NCBI GenBank assembly: GCA_036496285.1
Contig: DASXLI010000005.1
Location: 1 to 64,000 of the forward strand
Direction: 5' to 3'
Source of the DNA: DP-19 sp036496285
GTDB lineage: Bacteria > Desulfobacterota > Binatia > UTPRO1
DNA: 64,000 nt
Both the position numbers and the translations under genes were made by a program. Below, piece after piece: positions 1 to 10,573 of this stretch. The notes below the pieces were generated by a model. It did not search any database and was not told the DNA's origin. It saw only the letters and a program-made list of their open reading frames with translations. Positions within the stretch are counted from its first letter, which is position 1. Each line of letters begins with the position of its first letter.

Positions 1-429
1 CGGCAGCAGCATGACCTCCCAGAAGATGTAGAAGAGGAAGAAGTCGAGCGAGACGAAGACGCCGACCATGCCGGTGTCGAGCAGCAGGAAGAGCGCGAAG
101 TAGCCCTTGATGCCCTTGTCGATGCCCCACGACGCCAGGATGCAGATCGGGCAGAGCAGCACGGTCAGCAGCACCATCGAGATGCTGATGCCGTCGACGC
201 CGACGAAGTAGTTGATGTTGTACGACTCGATCCACGGCGCCCGCTGCACGAATTGGAAGGCGGTGGTCGTGCGGTCGAAGTGCATGAAGAGCCAGATGCC
301 CATCACCAGCGGCGGCAGCGTGAAGAACAGCGCCGTCTGCTTGATCAGGGCGTTCGCCCGCGAGGGCAGGCAGAGAATCACCGCCGCGCCCATCAAAGGC
401 AGGAACGTGATCCAGGTGAGGATGCTCAT
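1..429 (-). CDS. nuoM: NADH-quinone oxidoreductase subunit M, 3' end cut by the window
   Basis: The first 143 codons of a proton-pumping membrane subunit of respiratory complex I, which runs off the left edge. The start at 429 opens MSILTWITFLPLMGAAVI and is followed by hydrophobic helices and the conserved NYFVGVDGISISMVLLT stretch typical of NuoM (Mrp-type antiporter family). It lies 23 bp after the stop of nuoL in the same direction, matching the standard J-K-L-M order, so it is the last visible gene of this half operon; nuoN would be expected beyond the window. Identity is secure from motif and order; length and C-terminus cannot be judged. Confidence 0.93.
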   Translation of the reverse strand, partial: MSILTWITFLPLMGAAVILCLPSRANALIKQTALFFTLPPLVMGIWLFMHFDRTTTAFQFVQRAPWIESYNINYFVGVDGISISMVLLTVLLCPICILASWGIDKGIKGYFALFLLLDTGMVGVFVSLDFFLFYIFWEVMLLP

Positions 430-452
430 CGTCTCCTTCTCCAGACGGCCCG

Positions 453-2498
<2,046 letters not shown>

Positions 2499-2501
2499 CG
2501 T

Positions 2502-2813
2502 CTAGTAACGCAACGAGTCCGTCGCCTCGACGTCGATGCTGTCGAAGTTCTGGTAGATGCCGAGGACGATGGCGAGCCCGATCGCCGCCTCGGCGGCGGC
2601 CAGCATGATGACGAAGATCGCGAACACCTGCCCGTCGATGCTGGCGCCGCCGTAGCGCGCGAAGGCGATGTAGTTGATGTTGGCGGCGTTCAGGATGAGC
2701 TCGACGCCCATCAGGATGCCGATCGCGTTCTTGCGCGTCAGGACGGTGTAGAGGCCGAGCGCGAAGACCAGGAGCCCGACGATCAGGAAATGCTCGAGGC
2801 TGATGCCCTCCAT
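2502..2813 (-). CDS. nuoK: NADH-quinone oxidoreductase subunit K
   Basis: A small three-helix membrane subunit of complex I (103 residues; the family is about 100). The segment GVELILNAANINYIAFAR around residues 36-53 carries the conserved membrane glutamate of the proton pathway, and a second acidic helix follows with AAAEAAIGLAIVLGIY near 72-87. It begins 4 bp after nuoJ and ends 3 bp before nuoL, the compact J-K-L arrangement seen in most bacteria. Confidence 0.96.
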   Translation of the reverse strand: MEGISLEHFLIVGLLVFALGLYTVLTRKNAIGILMGVELILNAANINYIAFARYGGASIDGQVFAIFVIMLAAAEAAIGLAIVLGIYQNFDSIDVEATDSLRY

Positions 2814-2817
2814 CCGG

Positions 2818-3327
2818 TCAGCTCTTGAGCTCTTTGCGCGAGATGACGATCGCGCCGATCAGGACCGAGAGCAGCACGAACGAGGCGAACTCGAACGGCA
2901 GGACGTATGGCCCGAGGAAGCCGTTGCCGACGGCGTAGGTGCTGGGCGCGTCGGGCAGGCTCGCGACGACCGGCCAGGGCGTGTGGTGCACCGCGTAGCC
3001 CATCATCCCCGCCACGCCGCCGACGACGATTGCCGCCGGCAGCCGCCCGACGGAGCGGTTCGAGACCTCGATGTTGGCGATGCGGTGCGTGAGCATGACC
3101 GCGAAGAGGATCAGGACGAGGATGCCGCCGATGTAGATCAGCACCTGCGCCGCGGCGACGAAGTCGGCGGCGAGGAAGACGTACAGCGCGGCGACGCCGA
3201 AGAGCGTCCCCATGAGGGCGAAGGCGGAGTAGACGATGTTGGACGAAAAGGCGACCGCGGCGGCCGAGCCGACCGTCAGGACCGCGAAGGCGTAGAACAC
3301 CACAACCGACAGCGACACCTCAGGCAT
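2818..3327 (-). CDS. nuoJ: NADH-quinone oxidoreductase subunit J
   Basis: A membrane subunit of complex I (169 residues, normal length) with five hydrophobic helices. The FALMGTLFGVAALYVFLAADFVAA stretch, followed by QVLIYIGGILVLILFAVML, is the diagnostic NuoJ segment. It is the first gene of the detached J-K-L-M half operon. The ATG at 3327 follows a purine-rich GAGAGG site. Upstream lies the divergent aldo/keto reductase rather than nuoI, so this half must have its own promoter in the roughly 170 bp before 3500; no convincing promoter was picked out by eye. Confidence 0.95.
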   Translation of the reverse strand: MPEVSLSVVVFYAFAVLTVGSAAAVAFSSNIVYSAFALMGTLFGVAALYVFLAADFVAAAQVLIYIGGILVLILFAVMLTHRIANIEVSNRSVGRLPAAIVVGGVAGMMGYAVHHTPWPVVASLPDAPSTYAVGNGFLGPYVLPFEFASFVLLSVLIGAIVISRKELKS

Positions 3328-3499
3328 CCATCCTCTCGTGGCCTCTCGTGGGGCAAACCCGGACCGACTGCTAAGGTCCCGCCGCGAATAGCAAACTTCG
3401 GGACGCCCCGCAAACCTTTGGAAGTGCCGTCGCGACGCTGCCCCGGGCTGCTCTTACCGCGGCGCGATGGCATGCTGGCGCCTCCAGGGAGGTGGACTC

Positions 3500-4570
3500 A
3501 TGCGCATGACCGACTACGTGACGCTCGGGCGCTCGGGGCTGCGGGTCAGCCCGTTCTGTCTCGGCACCATGACCTTCGGCACCGAGTGGGGCTGGGGAAG
3601 CGACGCGGCGACCGCCGCGGCGATCCTCGACGGCTACCTCGAGGCGGGCGGCAACTTCCTCGACACCGCCGACATGTACACGAACGGCCGCAGCGAGACG
3701 CTCCTCGGCTCGATGATCGCCGAGCGCCGCATCCGCGACCGCGTCGTGCTCGCCACCAAGTTCACCTTCAACGCCGCGCCGGGCAACCCCAACGCCGGCG
3801 GCAACGGCCGGAAGAACGTCCACCGCGCGCTGGAAGGCTCGCTCCGCCGCCTCGGCACCGACTACGTCGATCTCTACTGGCTGCACGCCTGGGACACGGT
3901 CACGCCGGTCGAGGAGGTCGTCGCGACGCTCACCGATCTCGCGCGCGCCGGCAAGATCCGCCACTACGCCTTTTCCGACGTGCCGGCGTGGTACGCCGCG
4001 AAGGCGCACACGCTCGCCCAGCTCCAGGGCAAGGAGCCGGCAATCGCGCTCCAGCTCGAGTACTCGCTGGTCGAGCGCACCATCGAGCGCGAGCACGTCG
4101 GCGCGGCGGCCGAGCTCGGCATGGGCATCTGTCCCTGGAGCCCGCTCGCGGGCGGATTCCTCGCCGGCAAGTACCGGCGGGAAGCGCAGGGCGCGAGCGG
4201 CGAGGGCCGGCTCGCGACCATGAAGGGCAGCGCCAATCCTTCGGTGCAGAAATTCACCGACCGCAACTGGCGCATCCTCGACGCCGTGCGCGCGGTGGCG
4301 GAAAGCGCCGGACGCTCACCCGCGGAGGTCGCGCTCAGTTGGGTGGCGCATCGGCCCGGCATCACCTCGACGATCATCGGCGCGACCTCGACCAAGCAGC
4401 TCGAGAGCAACGTCGCCGCCCTCGGGCTCGAGCTGCCGGCCGAGGCACGGGCACGTCTCGACGAGGCGAGCGCGCTCGAGCCGGCGCATCCCTACATGTT
4501 CTTCAGCGGCACGATCCAGGGCATGGTGCACGGCGGGACGAGCGTCCGCGCGTGGCGCCCCGCCGGTTGA
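3500..4570 (+). CDS. Aldo/keto reductase
   Basis: A cytosolic NADPH-dependent aldo/keto reductase of the large AKR11-14-like group that reduces aldehydes and ketones; the substrate is unknown. The catalytic tetrad is visible: D55 and Y60 (FLDTADMY), K87 (LATKFTF) and H129 (LYWLHAW). The C-terminal cofactor region has SWVAHRPGITSTIIGATS. The ATG at 3500 was chosen because a GGAGGTGG ribosome site lies just upstream; the longer reading from 3467 has none. The protein is then 356 residues, usual for the family. It stands alone on the plus strand between nuoJ and the short-chain dehydrogenases, part of the block separating the two nuo halves. Confidence 0.9.
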   Translation: MRMTDYVTLGRSGLRVSPFCLGTMTFGTEWGWGSDAATAAAILDGYLEAGGNFLDTADMYTNGRSETLLGSMIAERRIRDRVVLATKFTFNAAPGNPNAGGNGRKNVHRALEGSLRRLGTDYVDLYWLHAWDTVTPVEEVVATLTDLARAGKIRHYAFSDVPAWYAAKAHTLAQLQGKEPAIALQLEYSLVERTIEREHVGAAAELGMGICPWSPLAGGFLAGKYRREAQGASGEGRLATMKGSANPSVQKFTDRNWRILDAVRAVAESAGRSPAEVALSWVAHRPGITSTIIGATSTKQLESNVAALGLELPAEARARLDEASALEPAHPYMFFSGTIQGMVHGGTSVRAWRPAG

Positions 4571-4578
4571 CCGGCGCT

Positions 4579-5583
4579 TCAGTGCGATGCGCCTGAGACC
4601 GGCGCCGCCGCGCCGCGGACGAGCGCCGGGTAGGTCACGCCGGTGAGCTGCTCGGAGACCTCCCAGAGCCGGCGCGCGACCTCGGGGTCGCGTGCGGCGG
4701 CGTTGCAGCCGACCACGGTCGGGTGCCCCGACAACTCGGCGAAGCCGTCCGGGCCGAAATACTGCCCGCCGCGCACCTCCGGCGCAGCGGCCGCGTAGAG
4801 CGTCGGCAGCGCGCCCATCGCCGCGCTCTGCGAGAACCAGCGATTCGAGAGGCTCATCAGCCCTCCGAGCACCGACGAGCCGCGCATGCGCGGCCCCGCG
4901 AACTGGAGGTTCGTGGCCGCGTAGCCCGGATGGCTCGCGACGCTCAGGAGCGGTGCGCCCGCCGCGTCCGCGCGGCGCTGCAGCTCGAGCGTGAAGAGGA
5001 GGTTGGCGAGCTTGCTCTGCGCGTACGCGAGCATCGACCGGTAGCGGCGCCGCTGCCAGTGCAGGTCGTCGAGGCGGATGCGTCCGAGCCGGTAGAAGCC
5101 GGCGCTCACCGTCACGACGCGCGGGCGCGCGGCCGCGAGCAGCCGATCGGCGAGGAGTCCGGTCAGCGCGAAGTGGCCGAGGTGGTTCGTGCCGACGTGC
5201 ATCTCGAAGCCGTCCGCCGTCGTGCGATGGGGCAGCGCCATCACGCCGGCATTGTTGATCAGCACGTCGAGCACGCGGTGCCGCGCATGAAACGCGTCGA
5301 CGAAGGCACGGATCGACGCGAGGCTCGCCAGATCGAGGGCCAGCACCTCGACGGCCGCGCCCGGCACGGATGCCGCGATGCGCGCGGCGGCCGCAGTGCC
5401 GCTCTCCGTGTTCCGGCAGGCGAGGACCACGGTCGCTCGCTTGCGTGCCAGCTCGAGCGCGGTCTCCCAGCCGAGGCCGCTGTTGGCGCCGGTCACGACG
5501 ATCGTGCGGCCGGCGAGATCCGGCAGCGCGGCCGCGGTCCAGGGCGCGCGCGTCCCCTGCCCCGCCGTCGCCGACTCAGCCAT
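4579..5583 (-). CDS. Short-chain dehydrogenase/reductase (first of a tandem pair)
   Basis: An NAD(P)-dependent oxidoreductase with a Rossmann fold, 334 residues, resembling the retinol dehydrogenase / WW-domain oxidoreductase-like branch. Visible features are the cofactor loop TGANSGLG (31-38), NNAG (110-113), catalytic S160, and Y187 with K191 (YAQSK). It is the second gene of a two-gene operon: its start overlaps the end of the upstream dehydrogenase by 8 bp. It probably shares control by the divergent TetR regulator at 6685. The substrate is unknown; a hydrophobic alcohol, ketone or sterol-like compound is a guess from the family. Confidence 0.88.
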   Translation of the reverse strand: MAESATAGQGTRAPWTAAALPDLAGRTIVVTGANSGLGWETALELARKRATVVLACRNTESGTAAAARIAASVPGAAVEVLALDLASLASIRAFVDAFHARHRVLDVLINNAGVMALPHRTTADGFEMHVGTNHLGHFALTGLLADRLLAAARPRVVTVSAGFYRLGRIRLDDLHWQRRRYRSMLAYAQSKLANLLFTLELQRRADAAGAPLLSVASHPGYAATNLQFAGPRMRGSSVLGGLMSLSNRWFSQSAAMGALPTLYAAAAPEVRGGQYFGPDGFAELSGHPTVVGCNAAARDPEVARRLWEVSEQLTGVTYPALVRGAAAPVSGASH

Positions 5584-6598
5584 GGAGCGCGGTGACCGTC
5601 GCGGCGGGCGGCGTCCGTAGCAGCGAGGAGTCCTCCGGGCTAAGAGCGCTCAACTCCACGCTGAGATCCCACAGGTCGCGTGCCAGCGAGCGATCGTGCG
5701 ACGCGTCCGACGAGGTGGCGGCATCGTGCCGCTCGAAATACTTGCCCGTGACACCCGTCACGCTCGGGTCCGTCGCGAGCCACGCGAGGTTGCCGCCCGA
5801 CTGGCTGGGCGTGTTCACGTTGCCACGCGCCACGAGGCGCGCCAGAAGCGGCTGGAGGAGCGGCAGCAGCACGGACCAGATCGCGCGGATCGGTGCCGGA
5901 TACGTACGTGCGAGGCCCGTGCCCGGCGTCAGGCCGGGATCGAAGGCATTGACCGTAGGCGCGCGCCGTCCGAGCGCTTCCAGACGGTGCGCCAGCTCAT
6001 AGGCGGTCAGGACGTTGCAGAGCTTCGAGGTCGTGTAGGCCCGCGGTCCGACGAGGCGCGGTCCGTCGGGCTCGGCAATCGTCTGCGGGTACGCAGCTTC
6101 CGAAGCGCGGCGGATGCGCGGCGGCGGCATGCCCGTGCGCTGCTCCGGATCGTGGGTGCCGCTCGCGACGATCACGATGCGGCCGTCGGCCGCCATGTGG
6201 TCGACGAGCAGGTTGGTGAGCAGGAAGTGTCCGAGGTGGTTCACCGTGAACGTCAGCTCCGCGCCGGTCTCGCCGAACGTGAGTCCGGAGGAGAACTGCA
6301 CGCCGGCGTTGCAGACGAGCGCATCGAGCGCGGGATGGGCGGCGCGGATGCGGCCCGCCGCGTCGCGCACCGAGGTGCGACCCGCCAGATCGATCTCCTC
6401 GACGAGCACGCGCGCGTCCGGGTAGCGCCTGCGCAACACGGCCGCCTCGGTCTCCAGTCGATCGGGCGAGCGTCCCGCCATGACGAGGGTGAGCCGCGGG
6501 TCCCGAGCCAGAAGCGCCTTGCAGCATTCGAGGCCGACACCGCTGTTCGCGCCGGTCACGACGATCGTCTTGCGGACACTGAGCGTCTCGCGAGCCAT
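5576..6598 (-). CDS. Short-chain dehydrogenase/reductase (protochlorophyllide-reductase-like branch)
   Basis: The first gene of the dehydrogenase pair, 340 residues. The cofactor loop is TGANSGVG (15-22), followed by CNAG (96-99, replacing NNAG), S147, and Y188 with K192 (YTTSK). The overall layout, with a long insert after the serine, resembles protochlorophyllide-reductase-like short-chain dehydrogenases; no other photosynthesis genes are present, so that function is not implied. The ATG at 6598 was preferred to one at 6634 because a GGAGGTGGG ribosome site directly precedes it. It is transcribed from the promoter described just upstream and is divergent from a TetR regulator. Confidence 0.87.
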   Translation of the reverse strand: MARETLSVRKTIVVTGANSGVGLECCKALLARDPRLTLVMAGRSPDRLETEAAVLRRRYPDARVLVEEIDLAGRTSVRDAAGRIRAAHPALDALVCNAGVQFSSGLTFGETGAELTFTVNHLGHFLLTNLLVDHMAADGRIVIVASGTHDPEQRTGMPPPRIRRASEAAYPQTIAEPDGPRLVGPRAYTTSKLCNVLTAYELAHRLEALGRRAPTVNAFDPGLTPGTGLARTYPAPIRAIWSVLLPLLQPLLARLVARGNVNTPSQSGGNLAWLATDPSVTGVTGKYFERHDAATSSDASHDRSLARDLWDLSVELSALSPEDSSLLRTPPAATVTALHG

Positions 6599-6610
6599 CA
6601 CCCACCTCCA

Positions 6611-6656
6611 ATCTTGACGGCGCTCAGATACCAATCGATCCGAACGCTGTCAAGAT
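6611..6656. promoter_or_regulatory. Putative TetR operator: interrupted inverted repeat
   Basis: The arms ATCTTGACGGCG (6611-6622) and CGCTGTCAAGAT (6645-6656) are inverted copies matching at 11 of 12 positions, separated by 22 bp. They sit in the divergent gap between the dehydrogenase pair and the TetR-family gene and bracket the minus-strand promoter, so a bound repressor would cover the -35 box and the region after the -10. That the divergent regulator binds here is inferred from position and symmetry. Confidence 0.6.
6625..6653 (-). promoter_or_regulatory. Sigma-70-type promoter for the dehydrogenase pair
   Basis: On the minus strand a consensus -35 box TTGACA (6653-6648) is followed after exactly 17 bp by TATCTG (6630-6625), a four-of-six match to the -10 box. 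Transcription would begin around 6617, with the ribosome site at about 6608-6603 and the ATG at 6598. The -35 box lies inside the right arm of the inverted repeat, the usual layout for TetR repression. Confidence 0.6.
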
Positions 6657-6684
6657 GGCGCGACCTGCGCTACGATCGACAGGC

Positions 6685-7317
6685 ATGGCACGGGCACGAG
6701 CGGCGCGCACGGCGTCGGCGAAACGCGGCTACCACCATGGCGACCTGCGGCGCGCGCTGATCGACACCACGCTGAAGGTCATCTCCGAGGAGGACGTGGC
6801 CGCCGTATCGCTTCGCGCCGTCGCCCGACGGGCGGGAGTGACCTACGCCGCGCCCTATCACCACTTCCGCGACAAGAACGCGCTCCTCGCAGCGGTCGCC
6901 GTCGAGGGCTACCGCGCGCTCCGGCACGAGGTCGAGCGCGCCCTCGCTCGCGCGCCGCGACGTCCCGCGGCCCGGCTCCAGGCGCTGGCGCAGAGTTACA
7001 TCCGCTTCGGCGTCGCCCACCCGGCCCACTACCGGGTGATGTTCCGCCCCGACCTCGGTGATCCCGCGCAGGAGCCCGAGCTCGACGCCGCCGCCGGGCA
7101 GGCGTTCCACGGCCTCCTCCTGATCATTGCCGAGCTGCGCGGCCCGGGAACGGGCGCCGAGGAGCTCGAGCGCCTCGCGATCACCGCCTGGTCGATGGTG
7201 CACGGCCTGGTCTCGCTCTGGAACGAGGGGCCGCTGCGCAACAAGACCGCCCGGCCGTCCGTGAAGCCGTTCGCCGACGAGGTGGTGCGCCAGCTCGAGC
7301 GGCTGCTCACTCGTTGA
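6685..7317 (+). CDS. TetR/AcrR family transcriptional regulator
   Basis: A DNA-binding repressor of about 210 residues. The N-terminal helix-turn-helix shows GYHHGDLRRALIDTTLKV, then VSLRAVARRAGVTYAAPYHHF with DKNALLAAVA, the pattern of the TetR_N domain. The C-terminal half (AQSYIRFGVAHPAHYRVMF, then AITAWSMVHGLVSLW) matches the TetR_C_33-type ligand and dimer domain. An ATG at 6655 is possible but lies inside the operator-like arm, so 6685 is preferred; neither has a strong ribosome site. It is divergent from the dehydrogenase pair and probably controls that operon and itself. The inducer is unknown. Confidence 0.9.
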   Translation: MARARAARTASAKRGYHHGDLRRALIDTTLKVISEEDVAAVSLRAVARRAGVTYAAPYHHFRDKNALLAAVAVEGYRALRHEVERALARAPRRPAARLQALAQSYIRFGVAHPAHYRVMFRPDLGDPAQEPELDAAAGQAFHGLLLIIAELRGPGTGAEELERLAITAWSMVHGLVSLWNEGPLRNKTARPSVKPFADEVVRQLERLLTR

Positions 7318-7609
7318 CGGTCCGCTGGGCGATCGCGGCGCACGACCGCTCCGTCCCGACGTCGAGGGTCGCTCCGACGCTCCGCTGCGATCCCAGACCA
7401 CCGCACCCGTGTCAGGTGCGTGCCTGACGGATATTTGCACATAGGGGATTGGCGTTTTCGCGCGCGACGAAATGTGGATCGTGATGGTGCAGGAAATCCG
7501 CATCGTGTCCCTCGCGGTGCGACGAATTTTCTTGAATGTCGTGAAACGATTTGCGAACACCGCATCTCACTCTAGCGTTCTCACCGTCAAATCTTTGGGG
7601 GGTCACATC
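7318..7609. other. Intergenic leader between TetR gene and secreted beta-helix gene
   Basis: 292 bp without a gene. GTCAGG (7411-7416) and CCTGAC (7423-7428) form a short palindrome with a 6-bp loop, which could be a weak terminator for the regulator or a REP-like unit. From about 7440 the sequence turns visibly A+T-richer (TTTTCTTGAATG near 7527), as expected for a promoter and leader of the exported protein, but no box pair is convincing. A G-rich run at about 7596-7602 probably acts as the ribosome site. Confidence 0.4.
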
Positions 7610-10552
7610 ATGGGTACAGTCCATTCCGGGCCACGCGCTCGTCTGGTTGCCGTCGTGTTTGCGACGATCGCGATCGTGACGAGCGGCGCGACGATCGCGT
7701 CCGCTGCCACGCTGTGCGTGGACAACACCAATTCCTGCAACGACGGCACGGGATCACCGTGCTACTGCACGATCAACGCGGCCATCACCGCGGCGGTGAG
7801 CGGTGCGGACACGATCAACGTGGCCGCCGGCGGCACCTATCCCGAGAACGTCATCCTGAACAAGAACCTCGTCCTGAACGGCGGTCAGGCGGGTATCAAC
7901 GCCTGTGGCCGCTCGACGGTGGAATCGACCATCACGCCGGGCGCCGGCACGCGCGGCATCGAGCTGCGTACCGGCTCCGCCGGCTCGACTATCAACGGCT
8001 TCACCATCTCGGGTGGCAATCGCGGCATCGAGTCGACGACTGGGCCGATCAACGGCATCCAGATCCTGAACAACCGGATCGTCGGGTTCGCCAACTCCGG
8101 GATCTTCCTCAACGACAACGGCACCGACATCACCGTCGACCAGAACTACGTCGACGGCACGAGCAAGGTCGGCGCCGGCGATCTCGTCCACCTCGATACC
8201 GACGGCTTCAACGGCTTCCACCTCACCAACAACTGCATCCAGAACGGCATCACCGCGACGGGCTTCTTCGTCGACGGCGCCCACAACGTCAATCCGAGCG
8301 CCACGCGCGTCCCGGTCATCACCGGCAACCTGATCTCCGGGAACCAGACCGGTATCAACCTCGGCAGCCGCTCGTTCGGCGGCAGCGTCGCGATGGGCAA
8401 CGCCACGATCAGCGGCAACACGATCGACAACAATGTCTTCGACGGCGTGCAAGGCGGGATCCAGCGGACCACGATCACCGACAACGTGTTCGCCGCGAAC
8501 GGCCGGAATGGCCTCGTGCTCACCAGCTTCGGCAACCTCGGCGCGGATCGGGGAGGTCAGCTCGACACGATCAACCTGAACTGCATGCTCAGCAACGGCT
8601 TCGGGGTCGTGTGCGCCGGCGGCACGAATGCCAACCTCCCGTGCACCGCCAACTCGCAGTGCCCCGGCAGCACCTGCACCACCGTGCTCAACGGCTCGGG
8701 CGTGGCCTTCAGCGCCGCGCAGGCGGCGGGGACGATCTCGACCAACGTCGCCAACGACAACAACATCACCGACAACAAGGCGGGCGCCACCTACACTGGC
8801 GCCGAGACGATCAACGGCGAGAACAACTGGTGGGATTGTCCGACGGGTCCCAACACCGCGGGGTGCGATACGGCGTCGCCGAGCATCGACACGGTGCCGT
8901 TCCTGGCCGCCCCACAGCCGGGCACCCCCTGCGCAGACGTCACCCAATGCACCCTGGAGGGATGGGAGATCGCCAACTTCGACGCCACGACCAACACCGA
9001 GGTCGGCGACGCAACGACCACGTCGGGCACCGACTCCGACTTCGTCTCCGGTCCAGCGACGCCACCGCTCGGCACCGGCAGCCTGGGACAGGTCGTTGGT
9101 ACCAACGGCGACGACGCGACCCGTATCCGCACCAACGACTGCAACGGCATGCTGCTCAGTGACGTCGCGGATCTCCCCTTCTCGTACTGGACGTACGTCT
9201 CGGCGAACAACGGCGGGCAGGCGACGTATATCCAGCTCCGCATCGACCAGGACGGGGACGGCTCGACCGACGACAGGCTGTTCTTCGAGCCGGTGTACCA
9301 GAACGGCGGCTACAGCATGATCGTGCCGTTCACGCCGGTACCGAACCAGTGCCCGCTCGATCCGATCAACTGCGTCGTCCTCAACACCTGGCAGTTCTGG
9401 GATGCACGGGTCGGCGGCTGGTGGTCGGACAACGAGAGCGCCGGCGGGCCGCCTCTCATCACGCTGGCCGACTACGTCGCCGAGCACCCGGGCGCCAAGA
9501 TCGCCACCGACAACCCGTCCCTGAGGGTGCAAGCGGGCGGCGGTGCGGGCGCGTGGGACAACTTCAGCGGCGCAGCCGACGATCTCACGGCCTGCGGCGA
9601 GACCTACGACTTCGAGCTCGGCGCGTGCGCCACGGCCACTCCAACCCCAACCGCCACCCCGACGGCGAGCCCGACGATCACTGCAACGCCGACGGAGACC
9701 GTCACGCCGACGGAGACCGCCACGCCAACCGGGACGGCGACCCCGACGAGCACCTCGACGCTCACGGCCACCCCCACCATCACGGCCACACCGACGGTGA
9801 CGTCGACACCGTCCGTGACCGCCACCGCGACCCAGACCGCGACACCAACCGCGACGGCAACCCCCACCAACACGGCCACACCCGGGGCGACGCCGGTACC
9901 GCTCGACCACTTCCAGTGCTACCAGATGCCGCGCGAGCCCTTCACACGACTTTCGGGCGTAAGCCTCGCCGACCACTTCGGTCCGAGCACGGTCGACGTG
10001 ATCCGGCCGAAGCGCCTGTGCAATCCCGCCGACAAGAACGACGAGACTCCGAATGCGCCCAACGATCCGGATCATCTGACCGGCTACATCATCAAGCAGC
10101 GCACCGGATTCCCCGGCGCGAGCGGTGTCACGGTGGCGAATCAGTTCACCACGACGACGATGGACCTGCGGCGGGCCGACTATCTGTTGGTGCCGACCGC
10201 GAAGAGCTTGAGCGCCGCACCGCCCGCGCTCAGCCAGCCGACCATCGATCACTTCAAGTGCTACAAGGTCGCCCGGGCGAAGACCCGCGTGACCGGAATC
10301 AAGGTGGACGACGAGTTCGGAACGCTCGTCGAAGATATCAAACGGCCGACAAGCCTCTGCATCCCGGCCGACAAGAACGGCGAGGGCATCCCCGATCCAA
10401 CGAGCAATCTGCTCTGCTACAAGATGCGGCAGACCAGCCAACCGTTCTTCCGCGGCTTCTCGCCGATCTTCATCAACAATCAATTCGGCGCAACCACGAT
10501 TGGCGTCGATCACCTCCGTGAGCTGTGCGTTCCATCGAACGTGACGTTCTGA
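7610..10552 (+). CDS. Secreted right-handed beta-helix protein with Thr/Pro linker and three C-terminal Cys modules
   Basis: A large exported protein of 980 residues. The ATG at 7610 gives a clean Sec signal peptide (basic start, hydrophobic core, cleavage near ASA at about 33-36). Residues 40-450 carry Asn/Gly-rich repeats of parallel beta-helix type (SGNTIDNNVFDGVQGG and similar), as in DUF1565/pectate-lyase-fold proteins. A globular region (about 450-670) follows, then a Thr/Pro-rich linker (about 674-764) and three related C-terminal modules starting near 766, 880 and 933. Each has CY near its start and a hydrophobic spacer; the first two end in LC-PADKN, the third in LCVPS. A surface or matrix role is likely; no enzyme motif was recognised. 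Confidence 0.85.
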   Translation: MGTVHSGPRARLVAVVFATIAIVTSGATIASAATLCVDNTNSCNDGTGSPCYCTINAAITAAVSGADTINVAAGGTYPENVILNKNLVLNGGQAGINACGRSTVESTITPGAGTRGIELRTGSAGSTINGFTISGGNRGIESTTGPINGIQILNNRIVGFANSGIFLNDNGTDITVDQNYVDGTSKVGAGDLVHLDTDGFNGFHLTNNCIQNGITATGFFVDGAHNVNPSATRVPVITGNLISGNQTGINLGSRSFGGSVAMGNATISGNTIDNNVFDGVQGGIQRTTITDNVFAANGRNGLVLTSFGNLGADRGGQLDTINLNCMLSNGFGVVCAGGTNANLPCTANSQCPGSTCTTVLNGSGVAFSAAQAAGTISTNVANDNNITDNKAGATYTGAETINGENNWWDCPTGPNTAGCDTASPSIDTVPFLAAPQPGTPCADVTQCTLEGWEIANFDATTNTEVGDATTTSGTDSDFVSGPATPPLGTGSLGQVVGTNGDDATRIRTNDCNGMLLSDVADLPFSYWTYVSANNGGQATYIQLRIDQDGDGSTDDRLFFEPVYQNGGYSMIVPFTPVPNQCPLDPINCVVLNTWQFWDARVGGWWSDNESAGGPPLITLADYVAEHPGAKIATDNPSLRVQAGGGAGAWDNFSGAADDLTACGETYDFELGACATATPTPTATPTASPTITATPTETVTPTETATPTGTATPTSTSTLTATPTITATPTVTSTPSVTATATQTATPTATATPTNTATPGATPVPLDHFQCYQMPREPFTRLSGVSLADHFGPSTVDVIRPKRLCNPADKNDETPNAPNDPDHLTGYIIKQRTGFPGASGVTVANQFTTTTMDLRRADYLLVPTAKSLSAAPPALSQPTIDHFKCYKVARAKTRVTGIKVDDEFGTLVEDIKRPTSLCIPADKNGEGIPDPTSNLLCYKMRQTSQPFFRGFSPIFINNQFGATTIGVDHLRELCVPSNVTF
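9629..9901 (+). repeat. Low-complexity Thr/Pro/Ala-coding repeat (flexible linker)
   Basis: About 270 bp of imperfect short repeats coding for alternating Thr-Pro, Thr-Ala and Thr-Val pairs inside the beta-helix gene. It keeps the reading frame and separates the helical region from the three C-terminal modules. Such linkers are usually extended, often glycosylated, and prone to length change by slippage. Confidence 0.8.
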
Positions 10553-10573
10553 CGCGCTGAGAGTCGCCCGCTC

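Noticed and set aside
2803..4596. Plus-strand open frame of 597 codons over nuoJ and the aldo/keto reductase
   Set aside because: It crosses two genes in wrong frames and its translation is Arg/Pro/Gly-rich noise; the reductase frame explains the sequence.
9629..9901. CRISPR-like or tandem regulatory repeat
   Set aside because: Units are short, imperfect and in frame, coding a Thr/Pro linker; there are no spacers. No CRISPR array was seen elsewhere.
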